A stretch of 64,000 nucleotides of DNA from Kribbella capetownensis (GTDB lineage: Bacteria; Actinomycetota; Actinomycetes; Propionibacteriales; Kribbellaceae). Below, piece after piece: positions 17,139 through 25,863 of this stretch. The stretch spans positions 434,001 through 498,000 of the forward strand of contig NZ_SJKD01000004.1 of the NCBI RefSeq assembly GCF_004331485.1, given 5' to 3'. The position numbers were made by a program, and so were the translations under genes. The stretch's first letter is position 1; each line of letters opens with the position of its first letter. The notes beneath the pieces were generated by a model. It was not told where the DNA came from, searched no databases, and saw only the letters and a program-made list of their open reading frames with translations.

Positions 17139-18904
17139 GCACAGTGCTCGGCGCCGACGCGGCGGCGCAGTTCCTCCCCGGTCTGCGCGGTCCCGAGGAT
17201 CTGCGCGGCTTGCCGGCCGATGTGCTGCCCACACTGGCCGAGGAGATCCGAGGCGAGCTGATCCAGCAGGTCTGCCGCACCGGTGGTCACCTCGGGCCGA
17301 ATCTCGGCGTGGTCGAGCTGACGATCGCGGTACACCGGGTCTTCCAGTCACCGGCCGACGCGATCGTCTGGGACACCGGGCACCAGGCCTACGTGCACAA
17401 GATGCTCACGGGCCGCTGGGATTCGTTCGGCACACTCCGGCAGGCGGGTGGACTCTCGGGCTATCCCAACCGGCTCGAGAGTCCGCACGACCTGGTCGAG
17501 AACTCCCACGCATCCACGGCACTCGGGCACGCCGACGGCATCGCGAAGGCCTTCGAGCTGGCCGGGACCCGTGATCGGCGCGTCGTCGCGATCGTCGGCG
17601 ACGGCGCCCTGACCGGCGGCATGTGCTGGGAGGCCTTGAACAACCTCGCCGCTGCTCCAAGCCGGCCGGTTGTCGTGGTGCTGAACGACAACGGGCGTTC
17701 GTACGAACCCACGGCCGGCTACCTGCCGCGGCACTTGCGGCAACTGCGCGACAACGTGGCCCGCGGCAACCTTTTCGAAGATCTCGGCTTCGCGTACGTC
17801 GGGCCTGTGGATGGACATGATCTCGCCGCGACGGAAGATGCGCTACGAGCGGCCGCCGTACTGCGTCGTCCGGTCGTGGTGCACTGTGTCACGACCAAGG
17901 GCAAGGGTTATCGAGCCGCGGAGGAGGACGAGGCGGATCGGATGCACACCGTGTCGCCGGCCGCATCATCCGCCGCTTCGGGTCCGTCCTGGACGAGTGT
18001 GTTCGGCGACGTCATGGTCGAGATCGGCCGGCAGCGACCGGACGTCGTCGCGATCACCGCTGCGATGCTTCGGCCGACGGGACTGCACGCGTTTGCCGTG
18101 GAGTTCCCCGATCGGATCTTCGACGTCGGCATCGCCGAGCAGCATGCAGTGGTGTCGGCGGCCGGACTAGCGGGTGCGGGCATGCACCCGGTCGTGGCGA
18201 TCTACTCGACGTTCCTGAACCGCGCCTTCGACCAGGTCCTGATGGACACCGCACTGCACCACGCTCCGGTCACCTTCGTCCTCGACCGTGCGGGCATCAC
18301 CGGTCCGGACGGGCCGTCGCACCACGGCATGTGGGATGTCGGCCTCTTCGGGCTGGTGCCGGGTGCCCGGGTCGCGGCTCCACGCGATCCCGACCAGCTG
18401 CGCGTCCTCCTGCGTGAGTGCGTCGCGTGCGATGACGGACCGACCGTACTGCGCTTTCCGCGCGGCGACAGCGGACGGACCCTGGCCTCGGTCGGACGCT
18501 GGGGGAGTGCGTCCGTACTGCGCGCCGAGCCCGATGCGCAGATCCTGCTCCTGCCGGTCGGACCGCTAGCGGAGGCGGCTGTTGACGCGGCCGACAAGTT
18601 GCGGCGTCACGGCGTACCTGTAGTTGTTGCCGACCCGCGCTGGTTGCAACCCCTCGATCCCGCGCTGGTGCAGGCCGCCGGCCGCTTCCGGACCGTGTTC
18701 ACCATCGAGGACAACGCACCATCGGGCAGCTTCGGCGACGCGTTGGCGAGAGAACTACGCGAAACCGGCGCCACCACTCGCCTACACAGCCTGACCCTGC
18801 CGGCCGACTTCGTCCCAGTCAGCTCCCGCAAGGACCTCCTGCACACCTACAGCCTGGACGCGGAGGGCCTCGCCCGAACCGTACTCACTACCGCGCGAGG
18901 CTGA
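17135..18904 (+). CDS. dxs: 1-deoxy-D-xylulose-5-phosphate synthase
   Basis: A 589-residue thiamine-diphosphate enzyme, slightly short of the usual about 620-640. The TPP motif runs from GDGAL to LNDN, the catalytic Glu lies in DVGIAEQHAV, and ITGPDGPSHHG matches the DXS substrate loop. It makes DXP, the first MEP-pathway intermediate, from pyruvate and glyceraldehyde 3-phosphate. As the last gene of the hopanoid operon it probably boosts isoprenoid supply and may be one of two dxs copies in the genome (inference). I chose ATG 17135. The last 17 bases overlap the convergent psuG gene. Confidence 0.94.
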   Translation: MSTVLGADAAAQFLPGLRGPEDLRGLPADVLPTLAEEIRGELIQQVCRTGGHLGPNLGVVELTIAVHRVFQSPADAIVWDTGHQAYVHKMLTGRWDSFGTLRQAGGLSGYPNRLESPHDLVENSHASTALGHADGIAKAFELAGTRDRRVVAIVGDGALTGGMCWEALNNLAAAPSRPVVVVLNDNGRSYEPTAGYLPRHLRQLRDNVARGNLFEDLGFAYVGPVDGHDLAATEDALRAAAVLRRPVVVHCVTTKGKGYRAAEEDEADRMHTVSPAASSAASGPSWTSVFGDVMVEIGRQRPDVVAITAAMLRPTGLHAFAVEFPDRIFDVGIAEQHAVVSAAGLAGAGMHPVVAIYSTFLNRAFDQVLMDTALHHAPVTFVLDRAGITGPDGPSHHGMWDVGLFGLVPGARVAAPRDPDQLRVLLRECVACDDGPTVLRFPRGDSGRTLASVGRWGSASVLRAEPDAQILLLPVGPLAEAAVDAADKLRRHGVPVVVADPRWLQPLDPALVQAAGRFRTVFTIEDNAPSGSFGDALARELRETGATTRLHSLTLPADFVPVSSRKDLLHTYSLDAEGLARTVLTTARG

Positions 18905-19811
18905 CAGCTACCCGGGCGGCGACGCCCGCGTTGTTTCGGGCCAACGCGAGGTTCGCCGGAATGCTCTCGCCGTCCGTCTCCTTCTCGATCCGCTCGAGGA
19001 CGTACGGCGTGACGGCCGGCCCGGTCACGCCAGCGCTCGCACTTGCCGCCAGAGCAGCAGCGAGTACGTCGGTGATCCGTGACTCCGGGATCTCGTCCTC
19101 GACGGGAATCGGGACGGTCAGCAGGACGCCGGTGTTCGGCCGCGAGCGGAACCGGAGTACGTCGCAGACGACCCGCTCGTCGTCGACCCGGTGCGGAACC
19201 GGCAGACCACTCGACCGGGTGTAGAACGCCGGGAACCAGTCGTGCTGCCAGCCTAGGACCGGGACGCCGACGGTCTCGAGGTACTCGAGGGTTCGCGGCA
19301 GGTCGAGGAACGCCTTGGCTCCGGCGCACACGGTGATGACCGGGTGGTTGGCGATCGCGTCGAGGTCGGCCGAGACGTCCCCGCTGCGTTCCGATCCGCG
19401 GTGCACACCACCGATGCCGCCGGTAGCGAACACCGAGATCCCCGCCGCGTGCGCCAGAGTGACCGTGGCCGAGACGGTGGTGACGCCGACATCCCACCCT
19501 TGTGCCTGCGCCACGGCCAGATCGCGCTCGGCGACCTTGCGCGTGCCCTGCAGCACCCGCTTCTCCTCGTCCGGCGAGAGCCCGACATGGGGACGGCCGT
19601 CGAGGATCGCGGTGACGGCCGGGGTCGCGCCTTGGTCGAGAACCGCTTGTTTGCAGAGTTCGAGGGCTTCCGCGTTCGCGGGGGCGGGCAGCCCGAGGTT
19701 CGAGAAGATGGTCGACTCGAGGGCGACGACCGCGCGGCCGTGTTCGAGAGCGTCCGCTACGTCGTCGGCCACGATGGGCTGGAAGGTCTGCACCCTGCCA
19801 TTGTCAGTCAC
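18888..19811 (-). CDS. psuG: Pseudouridine-5'-phosphate glycosidase
   Basis: A 307-residue member of the PsuG/IndA family. Family signatures include VALESTI near the N-terminus, the catalytic Lys in AGAKAFLDLP, and ATGGIGGVHRG. It splits pseudouridine 5'-phosphate into uracil and ribose 5-phosphate. I prefer GTG 19811, which has GGGAG upstream and overlaps the kinase stop by 4 bases, over the TTG at 19817. The kinase upstream is its usual partner. It is convergent with dxs, with a 17-base overlap. Confidence 0.92.
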   Translation of the reverse strand: MTDNGRVQTFQPIVADDVADALEHGRAVVALESTIFSNLGLPAPANAEALELCKQAVLDQGATPAVTAILDGRPHVGLSPDEEKRVLQGTRKVAERDLAVAQAQGWDVGVTTVSATVTLAHAAGISVFATGGIGGVHRGSERSGDVSADLDAIANHPVITVCAGAKAFLDLPRTLEYLETVGVPVLGWQHDWFPAFYTRSSGLPVPHRVDDERVVCDVLRFRSRPNTGVLLTVPIPVEDEIPESRITDVLAAALAASASAGVTGPAVTPYVLERIEKETDGESIPANLALARNNAGVAARVAVSLAR

Positions 19812-20689
19812 GAGCAACTCCCTGTGGTCAAGGTGGCGCCAGGTTCGGTGAGAACCCGTCGGGCGAGCCGGTGGCCGGCCTCCACCGCGTCGACGACCTC
19901 GGCGTGACTGAGCACCGCGGACAGGAAGCCCGCCGCGAACGCATCCCCGGCTCCGGTCGTGTCGCGTACTTCGTCGATCGCCGGCACCTGGACACTGGCC
20001 GATTTGTTGCCATCAGCATGCACTTCGGTGGGCTCCACACCGTTCTTGACGACAACTGTCGTACTGGACCTCGCGAGCTCTCGCAGGGAGCCGAGGTCGG
20101 CCTCGATGCCGTTGGCAAAGATGTACGTCGGCTGGAGCGCTCCGATCAGCGAGCGGAAGGTGCCGGGTCCGATCGAGTCGATCAGAGCGACCGACGACGC
20201 ATCGATCGTGAGAATCGCGTTCTCGGCCCGGGCGATCTCCGCAGCCCGGCGGAGGACAGGCAAGGACGGCCCAGTCAGCGAGTACGCCGAGAGATGGACC
20301 GCCGCCGCACCGGAGATCCAGGAGTCCGGAACGTCGGCCAACTCGGCCGCGGCACCTCGATCGGGGAACATCGTTCGCTCGCCGGCAGCATCCACGAGGA
20401 TGACGATCGTGCCCGTCCGACCCTGCCGCTGCACCTTGGCGTCAACGCCCGCCAGCGCCAGCTCCCGCACGAGTGCCTCGCCGGCGGTGTCGTCCCCGAC
20501 CCGGCCGATGAACCGGACCGGCGTACCGAGGCTGCTCGCGAACACGGCCACATTGGACGCCCCACCACCCCGCCCGCGCCGGATCTGCGCCGAGTTGTCC
20601 GTGCCGGTCCGCAGCGCGCCCTCCGACCAGACCACAACGTCCTCAACCAGATCGCCGATACACACCAGGCGACCCTCGGCGCTCGTCAC
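19808..20689 (-). CDS. psuK: PfkB-family carbohydrate kinase, probable pseudouridine kinase
   Basis: A 293-residue ribokinase-fold protein. The GGGASNVA segment near residue 40 binds substrate, and DTTGAGDAFAAGF near the C-terminus is the PfkB anion-hole and catalytic signature. The coupling to psuG makes pseudouridine the likely substrate, feeding the glycosidase. It starts at GTG 20689 with AGGAG close upstream, and lies head to head with the ROK-type regulator, 81 bases away. Confidence 0.85.
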   Translation of the reverse strand: MTSAEGRLVCIGDLVEDVVVWSEGALRTGTDNSAQIRRGRGGGASNVAVFASSLGTPVRFIGRVGDDTAGEALVRELALAGVDAKVQRQGRTGTIVILVDAAGERTMFPDRGAAAELADVPDSWISGAAAVHLSAYSLTGPSLPVLRRAAEIARAENAILTIDASSVALIDSIGPGTFRSLIGALQPTYIFANGIEADLGSLRELARSSTTVVVKNGVEPTEVHADGNKSASVQVPAIDEVRDTTGAGDAFAAGFLSAVLSHAEVVDAVEAGHRLARRVLTEPGATLTTGSCS

Positions 20690-20730
20690 AGGCTCCTACC
20701 TCCAGTCCAGGTGGTACGACGCTACCCGTC

Positions 20731-20751
20731 TATAGTTATCAGGGAGTCCAT
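20731..20751 (+). promoter_or_regulatory. Candidate ROK operator, copy A (psuK/rok divergent region)
   Basis: This 21-base site in the psuK-rok intergenic region matches a second one at 21922-21942 at 16 of 21 positions, sharing a TAGTT core and TCCAT end. It contains TATAGT, a plausible -10 element for the ROK gene. Presence in front of both transcripts next to a DNA-binding regulator suggests an operator; binding is not shown. Confidence 0.55.
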
Positions 20752-20770
20752 CCGAACTCCGGGGGTCGCG

Positions 20771-21904
20771 ATGACCGATGAGCCGAGCGGTGGCGATCTG
20801 TCCCGGCTGCGGCAACTCAACGCACTGAGCGTGCTGCGAGCCCTGCGCGACGAGCGGCCGTTGACGCTCACGGAGCTGGCGAAGCGGACCGGCCTGTCCA
20901 GGGCCTCGACCGAGGATGTCGCCCGCGAGTTGCTGGCCCGTGGCTGGGTGAGCGAGCTGGCGCCGGCAGTGGGCACCGTCGGTCGTCCCGCCCGTCGGTA
21001 CCGATTCCGCGCCGACGCGGGCCGGATCCTCGGCGTCGACATCGGCGGCCACAAGATCCTTGCCATGGTCACCGATCTCGAGGGCGTCGTGCTGAACCAG
21101 ACCCGCGTCGCGGTGAGCCCGCGGATCGGACGCCGGGAACGCCTTGCAATGCTCGACGACTGTGTCACCACCACCCTTGCCGGAGCCGGCGTCACCCCCG
21201 ATCAGATCTGGTCGACCGGAGTCGCCTCCACCGGGCTCGTCGACGGCACCGGCAACGTGATGCTGTCCGACTCCGTGCCGGAGTGGACCGGTGTCAACCT
21301 CGCCGCGCACTTTCGCCGACTCGTACCCGGGCCAGTCCGGGTAGAGAACGACTGCAAGCTGGCCGCGCTCGCGGAGTCCTGGCGCGGCGTCGCCCGGTAC
21401 GCCGGGAACGTCGTCTTCCTGCTCGCCGGTCTCCGGACGGGCGCCGGCCTGATCATCGACGGCAAGCTGCACCGAGGGTTCGGCAACGCGGCAGGGGAGA
21501 TCGGTGCGTTGCCGGCGGCCGGGTGGCTGAGGGCGCCGCAGCACCTGTACGACTGGCTGGGTGGGGGCGACGATGTCGAAGATGTCTTCCTCGCCGCCAG
21601 GGACGGGGACCGGACGGCGATCCGGGCCGTGCGTGCGTACATACGCGACATCGCGGTCGGCGCGTCGGCGCTGGTCCTCACCCTCGATCCGGAGCTGGTG
21701 GTGATTGGCGGCGGCTTCTCCCGGTCCGCCGACGTCCTGGTCGAGCCGCTGCGCCGCGAGCTCGATCGGTGGTGCCTGCGGACCCCGGAGATCAGGGTGT
21801 CCGGGTTCGGTGCCGAGGGGGTCGCGCTCGGCGCCGTCCGGCTTGCCCTCGAGCAGGTCGAGGCGACCCGGTACGACGGGAAATTGCCCGTCTCGGCGAT
21901 CTGA
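20771..21904 (+). CDS. ROK-family transcriptional regulator
   Basis: A 377-residue protein with an N-terminal winged helix (about 10-70, LTELAKRTGLSRASTEDVARE) and a C-terminal ROK sugar-kinase-like domain beginning at ILGVDIGGHK. The ROK signature around LRTGAGLIIDGKLHRGFGNAAGE is present. The usual zinc site is missing: the His after E-I-G is Ala, and the C-x-C-G-x-x-G-C motif is absent. It is therefore probably a regulator, not a kinase. It is divergent from psuK-psuG and upstream of a secreted DUF4874/4832 gene, both of which may be its targets. ATG 20771 was chosen because the longer frame runs through psuK. Confidence 0.9.
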   Translation: MTDEPSGGDLSRLRQLNALSVLRALRDERPLTLTELAKRTGLSRASTEDVARELLARGWVSELAPAVGTVGRPARRYRFRADAGRILGVDIGGHKILAMVTDLEGVVLNQTRVAVSPRIGRRERLAMLDDCVTTTLAGAGVTPDQIWSTGVASTGLVDGTGNVMLSDSVPEWTGVNLAAHFRRLVPGPVRVENDCKLAALAESWRGVARYAGNVVFLLAGLRTGAGLIIDGKLHRGFGNAAGEIGALPAAGWLRAPQHLYDWLGGGDDVEDVFLAARDGDRTAIRAVRAYIRDIAVGASALVLTLDPELVVIGGGFSRSADVLVEPLRRELDRWCLRTPEIRVSGFGAEGVALGAVRLALEQVEATRYDGKLPVSAI

Positions 21905-21917
21905 CCCCGCCGAGCTC

Positions 21918-21945
21918 TTGACATAGTTTTCCTGGACTCCATGAT
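21918..21945 (+). promoter_or_regulatory. Promoter with candidate ROK operator, copy B
   Basis: A perfect -35 hexamer TTGACA (21918-21923) is followed after 16 bases by CATGAT (21940-21945), a fair -10. The second copy of the 21-base putative ROK site (21922-21942) fills the space between them, a position suited to repression of the downstream DUF4874 gene. Confidence 0.55.
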
Positions 21946-21984
21946 TATTCCCAGGTCGCAGGATGCGTCAGGGAGGCCCCGCCC

Positions 21985-23496
21985 ATGAGACGGCTCGTCA
22001 CGATCATCGCCCTCGTCAGTCTGGTCTTCGCGCCACAGGCCGCTGCCGCGGCCCACGGAACCGGGCCGGTCACGACCCGCGACTATGCGCAGACCGACGC
22101 CGTGATCTCCAACCAGGAGCGCGGCTTCTACCACCACACCGAGACGCACTACCGTGCCGACGGCTCGGGCTACGTGCCGCTCAACGTGGCCACGCTGCGC
22201 AACTTCCGGACCCAGGAGAACGTCACCCAGATCCTCCGGGTGTTCTACCTGGAGAAGTTCGCCGGCCAGGACACGCTCGACAAGGCGTACCTCGACCTGG
22301 TCCGCGCCGACTTCCGGACCATCCGCGCGGCCGGCATCAAGGCGATCGTCCGCTTCGCGTACGCCCAGCCGCCCGGCTGGCCGCCGACCATCCCGTACGG
22401 CGACGCTCCGCTGGCGCGCGTGCAGAAGCACATCGCGCAACTGACGCCGATCCTGCGGGAGAACGCCGACGTGATCGCGGTCGTCCAGTCCGGCTTCGTC
22501 GGACTGTGGGGTGAGGGGTACTACACCGACTACTTCGCCGACCCGCAGGACCCGAGCCAGGTCTCGGACCAGAACTGGGCCGACCGTCGTGCGGTGATCA
22601 TGGCGCTGCTCAAGGCCCTTCCGAAGGACCGGATGATCCAGGTACGTACGCCGTACATGAAACAGCGAATGCTCGGCGTACCGACTGGGGCTGAAGGCGG
22701 TCTCACCGCGGAGCAGGCGTACAACGGGTCGCCCTTGGCGCGGGTCGGTCATCACAACGACTGCTTCCTGGCCAGCCCGGACGACTTCGGGACCTACCTC
22801 AGTGATCCGATCGAGCTCGACAAGGAATTCGTTGCCCAGGACACCAAGTACGTGCCCGAGGGTGGTGAGACCTGCGGAGTGAACTCGCCGCGGTCCGACT
22901 GGCCGTCGGCGTCGGAGGAGATGGCCAGGCTGCACTTCTCCTTCCTGAACACCGACTACCACCCGGACGTGCTGGCGAGTTGGGGTGACAACATCACGAT
23001 CGCCCAGCAACGGCTCGGCTACCGGTTCGCCCTCGAGCAGAGCACGGTCACGAGCACCACCCGGCCGCGCGGCACGGTCGACGTCGGCCTGAGGATCCGC
23101 AACGACGGGTGGGCGGCGCCGTACAACCCGCGTCAGGTCCAGTTGATCTTCCAGGGCGACAAGCACAGCTACCGCGTGAACCTGCCCGCCGACCCACGTC
23201 GCTGGCCGGCCGGCACGACCACGACGCTCGACAAGCAGGTCTGTGCACCGGCCGTGCCCGGCAAGTACCGCCTGCTGCTCAACCTCGCCGACCCGGCGCC
23301 TCGGCTGCAGTCCCAGGACCGGCTGCCAGGCTCCACCCAGACTTACAACTCGGCGTACGCCATCCAGCTGGCCAACACCGGCACCTGGCAGGCCGCGACC
23401 GGCTACAACGACCTCAACCAGACTGTGACGGTCACCGCGCAGCACCACGCCGCCGGCGCCTGCGGCCAGCTCCCGAAACCGGAGCTGATCCACTGA
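21985..23496 (+). CDS. Secreted DUF4874/DUF4832 protein
   Basis: A 503-residue exported protein with an N-terminal signal peptide (MRRLV start, hydrophobic stretch, AAAAAH cleavage region). The N-terminal part matches DUF4874, with the NQERGFYHHTETHY and VLRVFYLEKF/IVRFAY pattern typical of a TIM-barrel glycosidase-like fold. The C-terminal part matches DUF4832, with a beta-rich segment around LRIRNDGWAAPYNPR. The function is not established; a polysaccharide-active enzyme is a reasonable guess. AGGGAGG precedes the ATG. The promoter carries a possible ROK operator, hinting at sugar-dependent control. Confidence 0.85.
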   Translation: MRRLVTIIALVSLVFAPQAAAAAHGTGPVTTRDYAQTDAVISNQERGFYHHTETHYRADGSGYVPLNVATLRNFRTQENVTQILRVFYLEKFAGQDTLDKAYLDLVRADFRTIRAAGIKAIVRFAYAQPPGWPPTIPYGDAPLARVQKHIAQLTPILRENADVIAVVQSGFVGLWGEGYYTDYFADPQDPSQVSDQNWADRRAVIMALLKALPKDRMIQVRTPYMKQRMLGVPTGAEGGLTAEQAYNGSPLARVGHHNDCFLASPDDFGTYLSDPIELDKEFVAQDTKYVPEGGETCGVNSPRSDWPSASEEMARLHFSFLNTDYHPDVLASWGDNITIAQQRLGYRFALEQSTVTSTTRPRGTVDVGLRIRNDGWAAPYNPRQVQLIFQGDKHSYRVNLPADPRRWPAGTTTTLDKQVCAPAVPGKYRLLLNLADPAPRLQSQDRLPGSTQTYNSAYAIQLANTGTWQAATGYNDLNQTVTVTAQHHAAGACGQLPKPELIH

Positions 23497-23497
23497 C

Positions 23498-23519
23498 CCC
23501 GGCTATGTACTGCGCCGGG
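23498..23519. terminator. Possible weak terminator hairpin
   Basis: CCCGGC (23498-23503) pairs with GCCGGG (23514-23519) around a 10-base loop, directly after the DUF4874 gene and before the convergent GNAT gene. There is no T-run, and the stem is only 6 pairs. Confidence 0.35.
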
Positions 23520-23561
23520 CTGATGCCGAGGAAGACGGCGTTCCCGGCGAGCTTGTGGTGG

Positions 23562-24038
23562 TCATGCTGATTTGCCCTGATGATGCGTGTAGTGCGGGTT
23601 GGTGATGGGCCAGTCGGTGGCGATCCAGCGCGGTACCAGCTCGTCGAGGGCTGCCTCGATCGGCCCGCCGACGAGCCAGTCGACGACCCACCACGAGATC
23701 TCCGCGCCCGTCCCGTCCTGGATCGGCGGATCGATGTAGACGCAGCCGAGCAACTCGGTTTCGCCGTTGTCGAACAGTGCGTAGTTGAACGACTCGTGCC
23801 GCTCGATCTCCGCCTCGTGCCGGGCCAGGTCCTCGCGGTCCTGGTCGGCGGTCATCGTCGCGGGAGGCCATCCCCAGGACTCGCCGTACAGCGACCAGAG
23901 CCGCTCCTGTGAGCCCATCACCGCCTGCATGTCCAGGTCGACGTCGGTCGCCCGGATCGGGCGAAGGTGATGTCCTGTCGTCAGCGGCACCCGCACCGGG
24001 TGGCTCCACTCGTCCGGGAGCCATGCGATTGTTGTCAT
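23562..24038 (-). CDS. GNAT-like acetyltransferase
   Basis: A 158-residue protein that resembles GNAT N-acetyltransferases: an LRPIRATDVDLD start, a charged helix, then a beta-strand pair (NYALFDNGETELLGCVYIDP) and an EISWWVVDWLVGG region. The classic acetyl-CoA loop (R/Q-x-x-G-x-G/A) is not clear, so it may be a divergent member. The ATG at 24038 fits the domain start; an upstream start at 24074 adds unconserved residues. No functional neighbour is evident. Confidence 0.65.
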   Translation of the reverse strand: MTTIAWLPDEWSHPVRVPLTTGHHLRPIRATDVDLDMQAVMGSQERLWSLYGESWGWPPATMTADQDREDLARHEAEIERHESFNYALFDNGETELLGCVYIDPPIQDGTGAEISWWVVDWLVGGPIEAALDELVPRWIATDWPITNPHYTHHQGKSA

Positions 24039-24147
24039 GACTCCAGCCTCGGGCCCGAGCGCGCCACAGACCACAGGCAGGACTCACACAGTGCTCGTAC
24101 AGTTCGGTGGCGGCCCGCGGCCGTGGCCGAGCTCGCCCTGTAGCGGC

Positions 24148-25767
24148 TCAGGACTCGGGCTTGAGCAGGTGGTTGTGGATCATGAAGGCGGTGCGGAGTT
24201 CCTTGTAGCCGACTCGGTCGAAGAGGACCGTCATGGCGGTGCCGGTGTAGTGCTCGACTTGGCCGCCACCGAAGGTGGGATGGGTGACTCTGCTGCCGAC
24301 CGGGAAGGGCTGGTCGGCGACTGGGGCAGCGGTGCGTCCGGCGAGATCGTTGTCGCAGTTGCCGCAGGGGCCGTCGTACTGCTCGCCGAAATAGCTGAGG
24401 AGCCATTCGCGACGACAGCCGCCGTACTCCGCGTACGCGGCCATCATCTCGACGCGCGAGCGAGCGGCCTCGCGGCGATCGTGCTCGACCGCCGACGCGG
24501 CGGCGACTGCCCGGTCGACGTCGACTCGGGGAGCCAGGTGGAAACGGTGGCTGATGGCAACCATTCGTGCGTCCGTCAGCCGGCCGAGAGCGCGTTCGAC
24601 CCGGGCCGGACTGAGGCCGCTCGCGGCGGCCAGTTCGGGGATGTCCGCCGGGCGGTGCTCATGGATCGCCGTGGCGACGGCGAGGAGGTCGGCGTCGGTC
24701 ACCCCGCCCGAGGCGAAGAAACGGTTGAGGCCGAGGTTGGCGTGCCGGTAGAACAGTTCGATGTCGGCCGGTTCGCCGTCGCGGCCGGCGCGCCCGATCT
24801 CCTGGTAGTACGCGTCGATCGAGCCCGGCGGCTCGGCATGGCTGACCCAGCGGATCCCCGGTTTGTCGATGCCCATCCCGAAGGCGATCGTGGCGACGAC
24901 GACCCGGCAGTGATCGGCGAGGAAACTGTCTTGGACCTCTCGGCGCTGCTTGGCCGACAGACCCGCGTGGTACGCCTGCGCCGGCACACCAGCGATCACC
25001 AACTCGTGCGCCAGGTCCTCGGCGTGGCGGTGGGTCGCGACGTACACGATGCCTGGTCCGCGCGATGACCGGACATGGCTGAGCAGCCGGCGGTTCTTGG
25101 TCTCGTCGTCGGCGAAGGTGAACACCGCGAGGTTGAGGTTCGGCCGATCGAAGCCGCCGACCACCACGGCCGGGTCGTGCATCTCCAGGCGGTGGATGAT
25201 CTCCTTGCGCACCGGCGGGGCGGCGGTCGCGGTCAACGCGAGGACCGGGGGCCGCTGCATCGCGCGGATGGCTGCGGAGAGCCGCAAGTAGTCGGGGCGG
25301 AAGTCCTGGCCCCATTCGCTCACCAGGTGGGCCTCGTCGACGGCCACCAGCCGCGGCCGGGACGCAGCCAGCAGGTCGAGTACGTCGGGATGCGTGAGCT
25401 GCTCCGGCGACAGCAGCACGAACCCGGGCCGGTCGTTCGACAGCATGTCGTGGGCCATCCGGCGACCGGCCGCGTCGCTCGAATTCAACTCAGCGACCTC
25501 GACGCCCGCGGAACGTGCGCACAACGCCCGCAACTGATCGCGCTGGAGAGCCACCAACGGGCTCACCACGACCGTCACTCCACCCAGCGCGAGCCCGGCC
25601 AACTGGTAGATCGCGGTCTTCCCGGTCCCGGTGGCAAGAACAGCGAGCGTGTCCTTCCCCTCGAGTACCGCCCGGACAGACTCCTCCTGCCCCGGTCGCA
25701 ACGAGTCGAACGCCAACCGCTCCCGAGCCAACCCGGCAACATCAACAGACACCCGCACATCATCCAT
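24148..25767 (-). CDS. recQ: RecQ-like ATP-dependent DNA helicase
   Basis: A 539-residue superfamily 2 helicase. Walker A is GTGKT (47-51), the DEAH box is at 144-147 followed by LVSEWGQDFRP as in RecQ, and motif VI is in QEIGRAGRDGEPA. The RecQ C-terminal zinc region is partly degenerate: GC, CGNC are present, but the fourth Cys is replaced by Asp (CDND). There is no HRDC domain; instead the C-terminus (FPVGSRVTHPTFGGGQV) looks like the DUF3553/Tudor-like tail of UvrD-type helicases. The start at ATG 25767 is preferred, since the longer frame overlaps the divergent small gene. Likely 3'-5' unwinding in repair. Confidence 0.88.
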   Translation of the reverse strand: MDDVRVSVDVAGLARERLAFDSLRPGQEESVRAVLEGKDTLAVLATGTGKTAIYQLAGLALGGVTVVVSPLVALQRDQLRALCARSAGVEVAELNSSDAAGRRMAHDMLSNDRPGFVLLSPEQLTHPDVLDLLAASRPRLVAVDEAHLVSEWGQDFRPDYLRLSAAIRAMQRPPVLALTATAAPPVRKEIIHRLEMHDPAVVVGGFDRPNLNLAVFTFADDETKNRRLLSHVRSSRGPGIVYVATHRHAEDLAHELVIAGVPAQAYHAGLSAKQRREVQDSFLADHCRVVVATIAFGMGIDKPGIRWVSHAEPPGSIDAYYQEIGRAGRDGEPADIELFYRHANLGLNRFFASGGVTDADLLAVATAIHEHRPADIPELAAASGLSPARVERALGRLTDARMVAISHRFHLAPRVDVDRAVAAASAVEHDRREAARSRVEMMAAYAEYGGCRREWLLSYFGEQYDGPCGNCDNDLAGRTAAPVADQPFPVGSRVTHPTFGGGQVEHYTGTAMTVLFDRVGYKELRTAFMIHNHLLKPES

Positions 25768-25863
25768 CACCGGCGTCAGGACTGGTGGCGAAGGTTCCCG
25801 GGTACAGGTCTTGGGGAGGCGGTCGGTGGCTCGCAGTGACTGCCGTGCCCAGGAGGTGTGACC

